Of a DNA stretch of 64,000 nt, positions 1-7,102 are shown piece by piece. The position numbers and the translations under genes are program-made. The stretch's first letter is position 1. Each line of letters begins with the position of its first letter. Source of the DNA: an uncultured Bacteroidia bacterium (lineage in GTDB: Bacteria; Bacteroidota; Bacteroidia; Bacteroidales; ML635J-15); contig CADCCZ010000005.1 of the NCBI GenBank assembly GCA_902800045.1, positions 1-64,000 of the forward strand, read 5' to 3'. The notes beneath the pieces are model-generated. The model was given only the letters and a program-made list of their open reading frames with translations, searched no databases and was not told the origin of the DNA.

Positions 1-32
1 GCAACACTTTGATTTAACTTTATTTATAAGTT

Positions 33-57
33 CCTGAGCAACAAAAAGTTGCTCAGG
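33..57 (+). promoter_or_regulatory. Hairpin in the transposase leader
   Basis: A perfect 10-bp stem (CCTGAGCAAC / GTTGCTCAGG) with an AAAAA loop lies about 70 bp upstream of the transposase start. Such hairpins near IS ends commonly stop read-through transcription from outside or occlude translation; that role is inferred here. Confidence 0.6.
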
Positions 58-127
58 ATTTTGCCATGTCAGATTTTTCACTTATCTTAGTGTTGCAAAT
101 CAAAACAAGCGTAAATCGTAACAAGAC

Positions 128-1417
128 ATGGCAAAGGTACAAATAAAATCTGAAAAACTCACACCTTTTGGAGGAATTTTTTCAATCATGGAGCAATTTG
201 ACTCCATGCTTTCACCTATTATCGACCAGACACTTGGTCAGAGATGCCGCAGTATCATCGGATACCAGTACAGCGAAATTATTCGTTCTCTGATGAGCGT
301 ATACTTCTGTGGCGGTTCATGCGTGGAGGATGTAACATCGCATCTGATGCGTCATCTCTCGTATCATCCGACCTTGCGCACATGCAGCTCTGATACCATC
401 CTCAGAGCCATCAAGGAACTGACACAGGAAAACATCTCATATACTTCCGATAAGGGCAAGACCTATGATTTCAATACGGCAGACAAGCTCAACGCCTTGC
501 TTATAAAAGCCTTGGTTTCCACTGGTGAACTGAATGAGGTGGAAACCTACGATGTTGATTTCGACCATCAGTTCCTTGAAACAGAGAAGTATGATGCAAA
601 ACCGACATACAAGAAGTTCCTCGGCTACAGACCTGGCGTATATGTCATCGGTGACATGATTGTCTATGTCGAGAACAGCGATGGCAACACAAATGTGCGC
701 TTTTATCAGGCTGAGACCCACAAGAGATTCTTTGCCCTACTGGAAGCCAACAGCATCCGTGTGAATCGCTTCAGAGCCGACTGTGGTTCGTGCTCGAAGG
801 AAATTGTCAGTGAGATAGAGAAGCATTGCACGCACTTCTACATCCGCGCCAACAGATGCAGTTCGCTCTACGATGACTTGTTTTCACTGAGGGGATGGAA
901 GACGGAGGAAATCAACGGCATCCAGTTTGAACTCAATTCCATTCTTGTTGAGAAATGGGAAGGCAAGTGCTATCGTCTTGTCATTCAGAGACAAAAGCGC
1001 ATGGATGGAGAGCTTGACTTGTGGGAAGGTGAATACACCTACAGATGCATTCTTACCAACGATTATGACTCATCAACAAGAGACATCGTCGAATTTTACA
1101 ACAAGCGTGGGGGCAAAGAGCGTATATTCGATGATATGAACAACGGATTCGGCTGGAACAGGCTCCCCAAGTCGTTCATGTCAGAGAACACCGTATTCCT
1201 TCTGCTTACGGCATTGATACACAATTTCTATAAGACCATCATTAGCAAGCTTGACACCAAGGCTTTCGGGCTCAAGGAAACGAGTCGCATAAAGGCTTTT
1301 GTCTTCAGCTTCATCTCCGTACCTGCCAAGTGGATCATGACAGCAAGGCAATACGTGCTGAATATCTATACTGAAAACCGGGCTTATGCAAGACCTTTCA
1401 AAACTGGATTCGGATAA
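128..1417 (+). CDS. IS1380-family transposase
   Basis: The 429-aa product has the layout of IS1380 (DDE, RNase H-fold) transposases that are common in Bacteroidales. Candidate acidic residues are the Asp residues in VDFDH (near residue 143) and RADCG (near residue 217), and the Glu in the YNKRGGKER motif (near residue 328), which matches the family's Y-x2-R-x3-E type signature. The C-terminal third is hydrophobic and basic, as usual. The length is normal for the family and the frame is open from ATG to stop, so the gene looks intact. It acts on its own ends in a cut-and-paste reaction. Neighbouring genes are unrelated. The start was chosen as the first ATG after the leader hairpin. Confidence 0.9.
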   Translation: MAKVQIKSEKLTPFGGIFSIMEQFDSMLSPIIDQTLGQRCRSIIGYQYSEIIRSLMSVYFCGGSCVEDVTSHLMRHLSYHPTLRTCSSDTILRAIKELTQENISYTSDKGKTYDFNTADKLNALLIKALVSTGELNEVETYDVDFDHQFLETEKYDAKPTYKKFLGYRPGVYVIGDMIVYVENSDGNTNVRFYQAETHKRFFALLEANSIRVNRFRADCGSCSKEIVSEIEKHCTHFYIRANRCSSLYDDLFSLRGWKTEEINGIQFELNSILVEKWEGKCYRLVIQRQKRMDGELDLWEGEYTYRCILTNDYDSSTRDIVEFYNKRGGKERIFDDMNNGFGWNRLPKSFMSENTVFLLLTALIHNFYKTIISKLDTKAFGLKETSRIKAFVFSFISVPAKWIMTARQYVLNIYTENRAYARPFKTGFG

Positions 1418-1670
1418 AGTCCGTTCCTTATGGTTTTAATCTGCGTATTGCCTCAAGTCGCATTGTGGGGTAAGGGGAAGGTATGCACAAATCGGACAAA
1501 ATTCACGCTCATACTATCATGATGCATAGTGTTCAAGCTCTTTACTGCAATTGAGATTGCCATTGAGATTGCTTGCGGATTTTAGGTTGGAATGTATTAT
1601 GTGTCGAAAATAAATAGAAAGTTAAAGCTATATATGGTGTGGACAATGTACTTTTGTTCTATGACACTCC

Positions 1671-1879
1671 GTCATTCTGCAACCTTTAGTTCACGAAGCT
1701 TGCGAGTAAAACTGAACGAACAGCAAAAGGCACGTTGCTTGTGAGTTCGTTTATGCGGAACTCCTTCACGAAACGGAGTGAGTAATCTCCATCTATGTAT
1801 TAATAGGAGATTCCGCATAGTCGAACATTACAACGCTCCCCGTACCGTATCGCGTGTATGTTCTGACTTGTGGAATGAC
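1671..1879 (-). repeat. Dispersed MITE-like repeat, copy 1 (reverse)
   Basis: One of four related 160-210 bp intergenic sequences in the window (others at 4149, 18376 and 52298). Ends are inverted: GTCATTCTGCAA on one side and TGGAATGAC on the other. Read in reverse it contains the conserved core CGCGATACGG and GGGGAGCGTTGTAA and a distal segment AACGAACTC...CAACGT. It is most similar to the copy at 52298. No open frame is shared between the copies. Confidence 0.75.
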
Positions 1880-2029
1880 TTATTGTTAGCATAGAATTTA
1901 GTAAACTTGTATATAGATTCGCCCCAAAAAATATCCCTACTATCTCACAAAATTCAAGAACGCCTTTCCTTTCTTGGGCAAATCGGATTTTATATTCAAC
2001 AAAAAATATTCAAGAACAGAAAAATAATG

Positions 2030-2037
2030 TAGATTTG
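2030..2037 (+). promoter_or_regulatory. Bacteroidota -7 element TAGATTTG
   Basis: Matches TAnnTTTG. It would start transcription near 2044, giving a leader of about 80 nt before the zinc-ribbon gene. No clear TTTG at the -33 position. Confidence 0.4.
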
Positions 2038-2122
2038 CAATGTCATTATTCTCAAACTTTGTTTAACGGACTTCACAAAGTATGAGGAAGTTACAAAAGT
2101 TGAAGTCCTAAATATTATAAAA

Positions 2123-3193
2123 ATGGATACTACCGTATTAAAATGTCCCGGTTGTGGTTCCTCGTTGCCATACAACGCAGAAAAAGGGCTTTGGGTGTGC
2201 GAAACCTGCGGCGCGGAGTTCTCCGAAGAAGAAATCCTGAAAATGACGGAGGCAAAATCCGACGCGGACATCGACATCAACAAGTCTGATTACAAGGAAG
2301 ATACCACTCCAGACCCAGACCAACCGCAACTCAATCTTTACCGTTGCCAAAACTGTGGTGCAGAAATGGTTACCGACGAGAACACGGCTTCTACTTTCTG
2401 TGTTTACTGTGGCAGTACTGGAATTCTAAAGTCGAGACTTGAAGGCAAATTCCGCCCGAAATATGTAATCCCGTTCTCGACGACAAAGCAACAGGCAATT
2501 GCAGCATACAACGGTCTAAGGAAAAAGCGTTTCCTTGCCCCAAAAGAGTTCGGACAGAGGGAAAACATTGAGAAAATTACCGGAGTTTACATACCTTTCT
2601 GGCTTTACGACGGACAATCGGAAGGCTATATCGATGGAGAAAGGCACGAACTGGCAAAAACATGGCGCGAAGGCGACTACAAATGCTCGCAAACCAATGT
2701 TTACCACGAATATCGTGAAGGAATGGAAAGTTTTGAAAGAGTTCCTGCCGATGGAAGCGAAAAATTCGACGACAACCTGATGGACTCCATCGAGCCGTTC
2801 AAATTTGAGGCACTGATACCGTTCAATTATTCGTATTTGTCAGGATTTTTGGCCGAAAAATACGATGTAAGCGCAGAAGATAATGAAGACCGGGCAAACC
2901 TCAGAATGAACAATTCGTTAAAACAGTCGCTAACATCAACAATCAACGGTATGCTTGTCTCGTCCAAAGAAGACATCAACTGCAAGATAGAAAACGTTGA
3001 CTATGTATTGCTGCCCGTATGGATGCTGAACACTTTTGTAAAAGGCAAACCCTACTCTTTTGCAATGAACGGACAAACTGGGAAAATTGTCGGAGACATT
3101 CCTATATCCAAAGGCAAATCAGCACTGTTCTTCCTGATTCTCTTCGCATTGGGATTTGGGATTGCAGCATTATTCGCTATTCTATTTGATTAA
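2123..3193 (+). CDS. Zinc-ribbon protein with C-terminal membrane anchor
   Basis: A 356-aa protein with two zinc ribbons: CPGC and CETC (residues about 8-32) and CQNC and CVYC (about 75-98), giving eight Cys ligands in pairs. The middle resembles TFIIB-type zinc-ribbon proteins of unknown function common in Bacteroidota and Firmicutes. The last 30 residues form one hydrophobic membrane helix (ALFFLILFALGFGIAALF), so the bulk is probably cytoplasmic and tail-anchored. The TPM-domain gene follows after 14 bp, and this pair is a recurrent neighbourhood for the two families. That suggests the two proteins act together at the membrane. The function is unknown. Confidence 0.75.
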   Translation: MDTTVLKCPGCGSSLPYNAEKGLWVCETCGAEFSEEEILKMTEAKSDADIDINKSDYKEDTTPDPDQPQLNLYRCQNCGAEMVTDENTASTFCVYCGSTGILKSRLEGKFRPKYVIPFSTTKQQAIAAYNGLRKKRFLAPKEFGQRENIEKITGVYIPFWLYDGQSEGYIDGERHELAKTWREGDYKCSQTNVYHEYREGMESFERVPADGSEKFDDNLMDSIEPFKFEALIPFNYSYLSGFLAEKYDVSAEDNEDRANLRMNNSLKQSLTSTINGMLVSSKEDINCKIENVDYVLLPVWMLNTFVKGKPYSFAMNGQTGKIVGDIPISKGKSALFFLILFALGFGIAALFAILFD

Positions 3194-3207
3194 GAAAGGA
3201 GGTCAAG

Positions 3208-4044
3208 ATGAAGAATATTTTTTCAACAATACTGCTTCTGGTTGCCAGTTTGTATGGATTTGCACAAGGCGACATTTATTCAATCGGAGAAAGGACAGAA
3301 AGCGAACCGCATGTAAAAAAGTTCCAAGTAACGGAGGCAAACATCGAATACGTTCTTACAACGCCTTACGTCGATACATCGTACAAGATTTACGACTATG
3401 CGGAACTTTTGACGGAGACCCAGCGCATTCAAATCAAGCAGCGTTGCCGCGAATTCATGAGCAAAACCGGGCTTGACATTGCAATTGTAACCATAAACGA
3501 GAATCCCAAACCATCGTTCAACGACTATGCACCATCAGACGTGTACATTCAGGATTTTTACGACTACAACGACTTCAAGGCCGATGGCGTCATGCTGATT
3601 ATAGACCAGGCCTACGGCAGAAACCGCTATTACGACGCTGGTAGTCTGGCAGAAATGTCTGTTATTGGCGACAGGGTTGACAGTTATGCAGAAAGCATGA
3701 AACCTCTGTATCAGAGCGAGGATTATTACGGTGAAATAATGTGGTTTATCAACGCAGTCGAAGAAGATTACCTATATGATATTTCGTTCCCAAAATGGAA
3801 ATGCGGAATATTTGCATTGCTTTTTGCATGGCTTATCTGGGGGCTTCACCGCAAAAAATACAAACTTGTATTTAAAGCCACCAGCGCAAACGACTACAAG
3901 AAGCAAGGTTCATTCAAATTGACAAAAGAAAGCACCAAGTTTGTAAGATCGTTCACGACGAGAACCTACTCGCCCAAGAGTAGCGGCAGTGGCAGCAGCG
4001 GTCACGGCTCGTCGGGAGGCGGACATTCGGGCGGAGGCTTCTAA
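3208..4044 (+). CDS. TPM-domain (YgcG-like) membrane protein
   Basis: The 278-aa product starts with a signal peptide (MKNIFSTILLLVASLYGFAQ, cleavage after about residue 20). The TPM domain (about 45-180) contains the family phrase VYDYAELLT-like sequence IYDYAELLTETQRIQIKQ, an IAIVTI strand and the GVMLIID strand. A membrane helix follows near residue 198-212, then a basic cytoplasmic segment and a Ser/Gly/His-rich tail ending HSGGGF, as in many TPM proteins. The domain was first described in thylakoid proteins (TLP18.3, Psb32), where phosphatase activity has been reported; its role in Bacteroidota is unknown. It forms a two-gene unit with the zinc-ribbon gene upstream and is followed by a strong terminator. 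Confidence 0.85.
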   Translation: MKNIFSTILLLVASLYGFAQGDIYSIGERTESEPHVKKFQVTEANIEYVLTTPYVDTSYKIYDYAELLTETQRIQIKQRCREFMSKTGLDIAIVTINENPKPSFNDYAPSDVYIQDFYDYNDFKADGVMLIIDQAYGRNRYYDAGSLAEMSVIGDRVDSYAESMKPLYQSEDYYGEIMWFINAVEEDYLYDISFPKWKCGIFALLFAWLIWGLHRKKYKLVFKATSANDYKKQGSFKLTKESTKFVRSFTTRTYSPKSSGSGSSGHGSSGGGHSGGGF

Positions 4045-4050
4045 AACAAA

Positions 4051-4100
4051 AATCCCCATTTCGTCATCCTGAACTTGTTTCAGAATCTGAAATGGGGATT
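4051..4100 (+). terminator. Long-stem hairpin after the TPM gene
   Basis: A perfect 12-bp stem (AATCCCCATTTC / GAAATGGGGATT) encloses a 26-nt loop containing GTCATCCTGAACTTG...TTCAG. A TTTTGG tract follows. The loop resembles a short sequence scattered through many Bacteroidota intergenic regions, so this may be a terminator built from a repeat. Confidence 0.6.
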
Positions 4101-4148
4101 AATTTTGGTAACTATATACAAGTTGACTAAAAATTATGTCACTCTTCT

Positions 4149-4309
4149 GTCATTCCGCAAGTTAGAACAATAACGCGATACGGAACGGGGAGCGTTGTAT
4201 TGTTCAACTGTGCGGAATCTCCCGAGAAAAGAGATTTCGGTAGAGATTCCGCATAGACAGGCTCACACGACACGTTCCTTAGTCGGTTCGCTTTGTCTTA
4301 CGGAATGAC
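4149..4309 (+). repeat. Dispersed MITE-like repeat, copy 2
   Basis: Begins GTCATTCCGCAAGTTAGAAC and ends TTACGGAATGAC, so the termini form a 9-bp inverted repeat (GTCATTCCG / CGGAATGAC). It contains the family core ACGCGATACGGAACGGGG. It lies in the convergent gap between the TPM gene and the flavoprotein gene. The rest of that 318-bp gap holds only the hairpin above. Confidence 0.8.
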
Positions 4310-4362
4310 TAAGAGTATTAGTCAACATTTATATAGAATCCTTAATTTTTGTTAAAAGAGAA

Positions 4363-4980
4363 TTATCTCACAAAATTCGTAGCCACCCTCTCCTCTTTTT
4401 CTGGCAAGCCATACTTTTCCTTGCCGAGCGCAATGCTCTTTATAAGGAATGACATGTTTCTTGCCAAAGTGCGCATAGTCTGCAAGCCTTCGGCATCCTT
4501 TTCGGCTTCGCCGGGCAAGCGTCCGTGAACACTATTCCAATACTGGCTCGATGCGATAGGCATTCCTGCTATGGTAAAATACTTGTTCAACTCATCGAAT
4601 GTTGACGAGAGTCCGCCACGACGGGCAACAACGACACTTGCACCAACCTTCATGGTCTTGTCGTAATTGGAGCAGTAGAACAACCTATCGAGAAAAGCCA
4701 CTAGCGTAGCATTTGCCGATGCGTAATAAACCGGGCTACCGACTACAATTCCGTCACAAGCGGCAAACTTAGGTGACACCTCGTTGACAATATCGTTGAA
4801 GGCGCATTTTCCGGTAGTTGCACACGAACCACATGCCACACAACCCCTAATCGGCAGATTTCCTATTTGGATGTATTCCGTTTCGATTCCATCTGCAGCA
4901 AAGACCTTTTCCATCTCATGCAATGCAATGGCTGTGTTTCCATTTGCACGCGGACTTCCGTTGATAAGTATAACTTTCAT
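4363..4980 (-). CDS. Flavodoxin-like NAD(P)H-dependent FMN reductase
   Basis: The 205-aa product starts MKVILINGSPRANGNT, the FMN phosphate-binding loop of the NADPH-dependent FMN reductase / iron-sulfur flavoprotein superfamily. A CVACGSC...CAF cluster (about residues 46-60) is typical of the MdaB/ISF-type subgroup, though a full Fe-S ligand set is not evident. GSPVYYASANA is the second flavin-contact segment. I prefer the ATG at 4980 to upstream in-frame starts because the glycine loop then falls at the very N terminus, as in the family. It probably transfers electrons between NAD(P)H and quinones or small acceptors in the cytoplasm. It lies downstream of, and on the same strand as, the tRNA-Glu gene, so some transcription may come through the tRNA. 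Confidence 0.85.
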   Translation of the reverse strand: MKVILINGSPRANGNTAIALHEMEKVFAADGIETEYIQIGNLPIRGCVACGSCATTGKCAFNDIVNEVSPKFAACDGIVVGSPVYYASANATLVAFLDRLFYCSNYDKTMKVGASVVVARRGGLSSTFDELNKYFTIAGMPIASSQYWNSVHGRLPGEAEKDAEGLQTMRTLARNMSFLIKSIALGKEKYGLPEKEERVATNFVR

Positions 4981-5047
4981 AATCGTCATTTTTAATGGGA
5001 CAAAAATAAAAAATCCATTTTGTTTTTGCAAAATAGACTTTGGAGAG

Positions 5048-5119
5048 CAACGGATAAGAGAATCGAACTCTTATTTGCAGCGTGAGAGGCTGCCGTCCTA
5101 ACCGTTAGACGAATCCGTC
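5048..5119 (-). tRNA. tRNA-Glu (anticodon CTC)
   Basis: The 72-nt sequence folds as a cloverleaf. The acceptor stem is GACGGAT / ATCCGTT with one G-T pair. The D arm is GTCT / GGAC. The anticodon stem GCAGC / GCTGC carries the loop CTCTCAC (anticodon CTC). The T arm is AAGAG-TTCGATT-CTCTT. The discriminator is G and no CCA is encoded, consistent with the need for the CCA-adding enzyme found later in the window. Confidence 0.93.
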
Positions 5120-5210
5120 AGTTTTGAGGTTGCAAAGATAAGACAATTATTTCAAACCAAAGGTTTTTTTCTAAAATTTATTTTTGACTGTCAATAAAAC
5201 CTAAAATCTG

Positions 5211-5218
5211 TACCTTTG
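5211..5218 (+). promoter_or_regulatory. -7 element TACCTTTG before ybaN
   Basis: Good match to TAnnTTTG. The nearest TTTG upstream (5183-5186) is 24 bp away, longer than usual. Transcription would start near 5225, about 10 nt before the GTG start. Confidence 0.5.
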
Positions 5219-5234
5219 CAAATATTTTTTCATA

Positions 5235-5627
5235 GTGAAACGCTACTTGTACATAATATTCGGTCTGATAGCGGTTGGACTTGGAGCTCTTGGAGTTGTA
5301 TTGCCAGGATTGCCAACCACGCCTTTCCTTTTACTTGCATCGTGGCTGTTCTACCGCAGTTCGCCTCGCCTTCAGCAATGGCTATTGTCGTCGTGGTTAG
5401 GCAAATACATACGCAACTATCACAAGCGCGGAGGAATGACTGTAGCACAAAAGGCAGGCGCCGTAGGCATTATGACGGCCATGGTATTGCTTGCGACCTT
5501 TGTGTTTATTCCTACAGGCTCTATTGCCCGCATAATTGTCCCGATAGCAGGTGCCGTTGGCGACCTTGTCGTAATATTTGCCGTACCAAATGCCAAACGG
5601 GACGTTCCCGATGACGAGCAGCCATAA
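5235..5627 (+). CDS. ybaN: YbaN/DUF454 inner-membrane protein
   Basis: The 130-aa product has three to four hydrophobic helices (about residues 4-24, 28-42, 74-92, 95-112) and the DUF454 signature GVVLPGLPTTPFLLLASWLFYRSSPR near residues 20-45 (seen as LPGLPTTPF and ASWLFYRSSPR). A HKRGGM motif follows the second helix. The start codon is GTG, placed just after a promoter element, and it puts the first helix directly at the N terminus. The function of the family is not established. The gene stands alone and converges on serC across a shared hairpin. Confidence 0.85.
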   Translation: MKRYLYIIFGLIAVGLGALGVVLPGLPTTPFLLLASWLFYRSSPRLQQWLLSSWLGKYIRNYHKRGGMTVAQKAGAVGIMTAMVLLATFVFIPTGSIARIIVPIAGAVGDLVVIFAVPNAKRDVPDDEQP

Positions 5628-5632
5628 ACAAA

Positions 5633-5657
5633 AAAGGCCACCCCTCGGGCAGCCTTT
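5633..5657. terminator. Bidirectional terminator between ybaN and serC
   Basis: Stem AAAGGC / GCCTTT with an inner CCC / GGG pairing, flanked by A-rich sequence on the left and T/A-rich sequence on the right, in a 49-bp gap between convergent genes. Confidence 0.65.
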
Positions 5658-5676
5658 ATAATCGAAATAGCCAATA

Positions 5677-6792
5677 CTATTTGTACTTCTTTTCGAAATC
5701 CTGCATGCAAGATACCAAAGCTTCTACTGCTTCGATTGTGCAAGCATTGTAGAGAGAAGCGCGGAAACCACCAACTGAGCGGTGACCCTTGATACCGACC
5801 ATACCGCGTTCCTTTGCGAAAGCCATGAATTCAGCTTCCTTGTCTTCGCGACCTTCTGCCATTACCCAGCAGTGGTTCATGATTGAACGGTCTTCCTTGC
5901 ATTCTACTGTGCCACGGAACATCGAGTTGCGGTCGATTTCTTCGTAAAGGAGGTTCGACTTCTTCATATTAATCTTGTTCATTTCAGCAACACCACCGAT
6001 AGTGTTCTTCAACCACTTCAAGGTTTCGTGCATTACGAAAATCGGGAGTACTGGAGGAGTGTTGAACATAGAGATGTTCTTAGCCTCTTCTGCTGCGTGA
6101 GTGCGGTAGTCAACCATTGTTGGCAATGGGTTCATGTACTGACGGTCAGCAATCTTGCCGAGGATGTCCTTGCGAACGATTACGAAAGTAACACCAGCAG
6201 GACCAACGTTCTTCTGTGCACCACCGTAGATAAGTCCGTACTTCTTAACGTCAACTGGACGGCTCATGATGTCGGAGCTCATATCGGCAACAAGCATTAC
6301 GTTGTTGATTTCGCTAGCGTCGAAGTCCTTGCGGATTTCGGTACCGTAAATGGTGTTGTTGGTTGTGATGTGGAAGTAATCAGCATCAGCAGGAACGTTC
6401 CATCCCTTAGGAATGTAGCTGTAAGTCTTGTCTTCCGACGAAGCAACGATTTCTACATTACCGAAGAGTTTAGCTTCCTTAGCAGCCTTCTTAGCCCAAA
6501 CACCAGTCTGCAAGTAAGCAGCCTTCTTGTTGAGCAAGTTAGCCGGAACGGTCATAAACTGGGTGCTAGCACCACCACCGAGGAACAATATTTCGTATTC
6601 GGCAGGAATGTTGAGGATGTCTCTCCAAAGCTGGCGAGTTTCTTCCATTGTACGTTCCCAACCTGGTGTACGGTGAGAAATTTCCATAAGACCGATACCG
6701 GTGTTATCAAAATCACGGATAGCGTTGATAGTAGATTCAATCGCTTCTTTTGGCAGTACGCATGGACCTGCGTTAAAATTATATGCCTTCAT
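5677..6792 (-). CDS. serC: Phosphoserine aminotransferase
   Basis: The 371-aa product is a full-length class V aminotransferase of the SerC type. It begins with [13 protein letters not shown], the family's N-terminal signature, and continues with [14 protein letters not shown]. The pyridoxal-phosphate lysine is in [11 protein letters not shown] near residue 195. It makes 3-phosphoserine from 3-phosphohydroxypyruvate and glutamate, and can act on the vitamin B6 intermediate as well. In many Bacteroidales serA follows serC; here serC is followed by the convergent ybaN gene, so serA is elsewhere. A good promoter lies 70 bp upstream. Confidence 0.97.
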   Translation of the reverse strand: MKAYNFNAGPCVLPKEAIESTINAIRDFDNTGIGLMEISHRTPGWERTMEETRQLWRDILNIPAEYEILFLGGGASTQFMTVPANLLNKKAAYLQTGVWAKKAAKEAKLFGNVEIVASSEDKTYSYIPKGWNVPADADYFHITTNNTIYGTEIRKDFDASEINNVMLVADMSSDIMSRPVDVKKYGLIYGGAQKNVGPAGVTFVIVRKDILGKIADRQYMNPLPTMVDYRTHAAEEAKNISMFNTPPVLPIFVMHETLKWLKNTIGGVAEMNKINMKKSNLLYEEIDRNSMFRGTVECKEDRSIMNHCWVMAEGREDKEAEFMAFAKERGMVGIKGHRSVGGFRASLYNACTIEAVEALVSCMQDFEKKYK

Positions 6793-6861
6793 TTCAAAAT
6801 TTTTATTAAATTGTTTATAATTAACTACTTAAAATTCTCTATCGTCCATTTTAGACTTGTG

Positions 6862-6890
6862 CAAAATTAGTAATTATTTCAATCCGCAAA
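6862..6890 (-). promoter_or_regulatory. Promoter of serC
   Basis: On the minus strand TAATTTTG (6862-6869) is the -7 element and TTTG (6887-6890) the -33 element, 17 bp apart. The leader is about 65 nt. The rest of the 310-bp gap 6793-7102 holds only the hairpin at 7030-7068. Confidence 0.65.
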
Positions 6891-7029
6891 AATTTTTAAA
6901 GATGATTTATAACATATTTTAAGTTTCTAATTTCTAGGTTTGTAGGTTGAGGCTGTTGAGGAGGTAAAAAACATGAAGTGACATTGCGAGCAACGTTAAA
7001 TTTGAAATGTGTTGAGGTATAAATAGGAA

Positions 7030-7068
7030 CAACAACCTGACGATAATATCGTTATCGCCAGGTTGTTG
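7030..7068 (-). terminator. Terminator hairpin of the 7103 gene
   Basis: A perfect 10-bp outer stem (CAACAACCTG / CAGGTTGTTG) encloses a second stem GATAA / TTATC. It lies 35 bp past the stop codon of the FISUMP protein gene on the minus strand. Confidence 0.65.
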
Positions 7069-7102
7069 ACTAAAAACTATTTGCAAACAATAATTTTCAA
7101 AA

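Larger units (their letters stand above)
1..1417 (+). mobile_element. IS1380-family insertion sequence, borders not resolved
   Basis: The element consists of a single transposase gene preceded by a strong hairpin. I did not find convincing terminal inverted repeats: the left end may lie at or before the window start and the right end lies somewhere after the transposase stop. An 8-bp inverted pair (GCAACACT at 1-8, AGTGTTGC at 89-96) sits inside the leader but is too short and too close to be the two ends. The transposase reads through without a frameshift, so the copy may still be active if its ends are intact. Confidence 0.75.
1418..2122. other. 705-bp intergenic stretch without a gene
   Basis: It holds the unresolved right side of the IS element (to about 1500), a copy of the dispersed MITE-like repeat in reverse orientation (1671-1879) and the promoter of the next gene (about 2030). 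A short direct repeat of ATTGAGATTGC lies near 1550-1575. I see no convincing coding region. Confidence 0.6.

Noticed and set aside
1..96. Terminal inverted repeats of the IS element
   Set aside because: The only inverted pair (8 bp at 1 and 89) lies wholly on the left of the transposase, so it cannot mark both ends.
4363..5031. Longer start of the flavoprotein gene at 5031
   Set aside because: It would add 17 residues before the glycine loop that normally sits at the N terminus.
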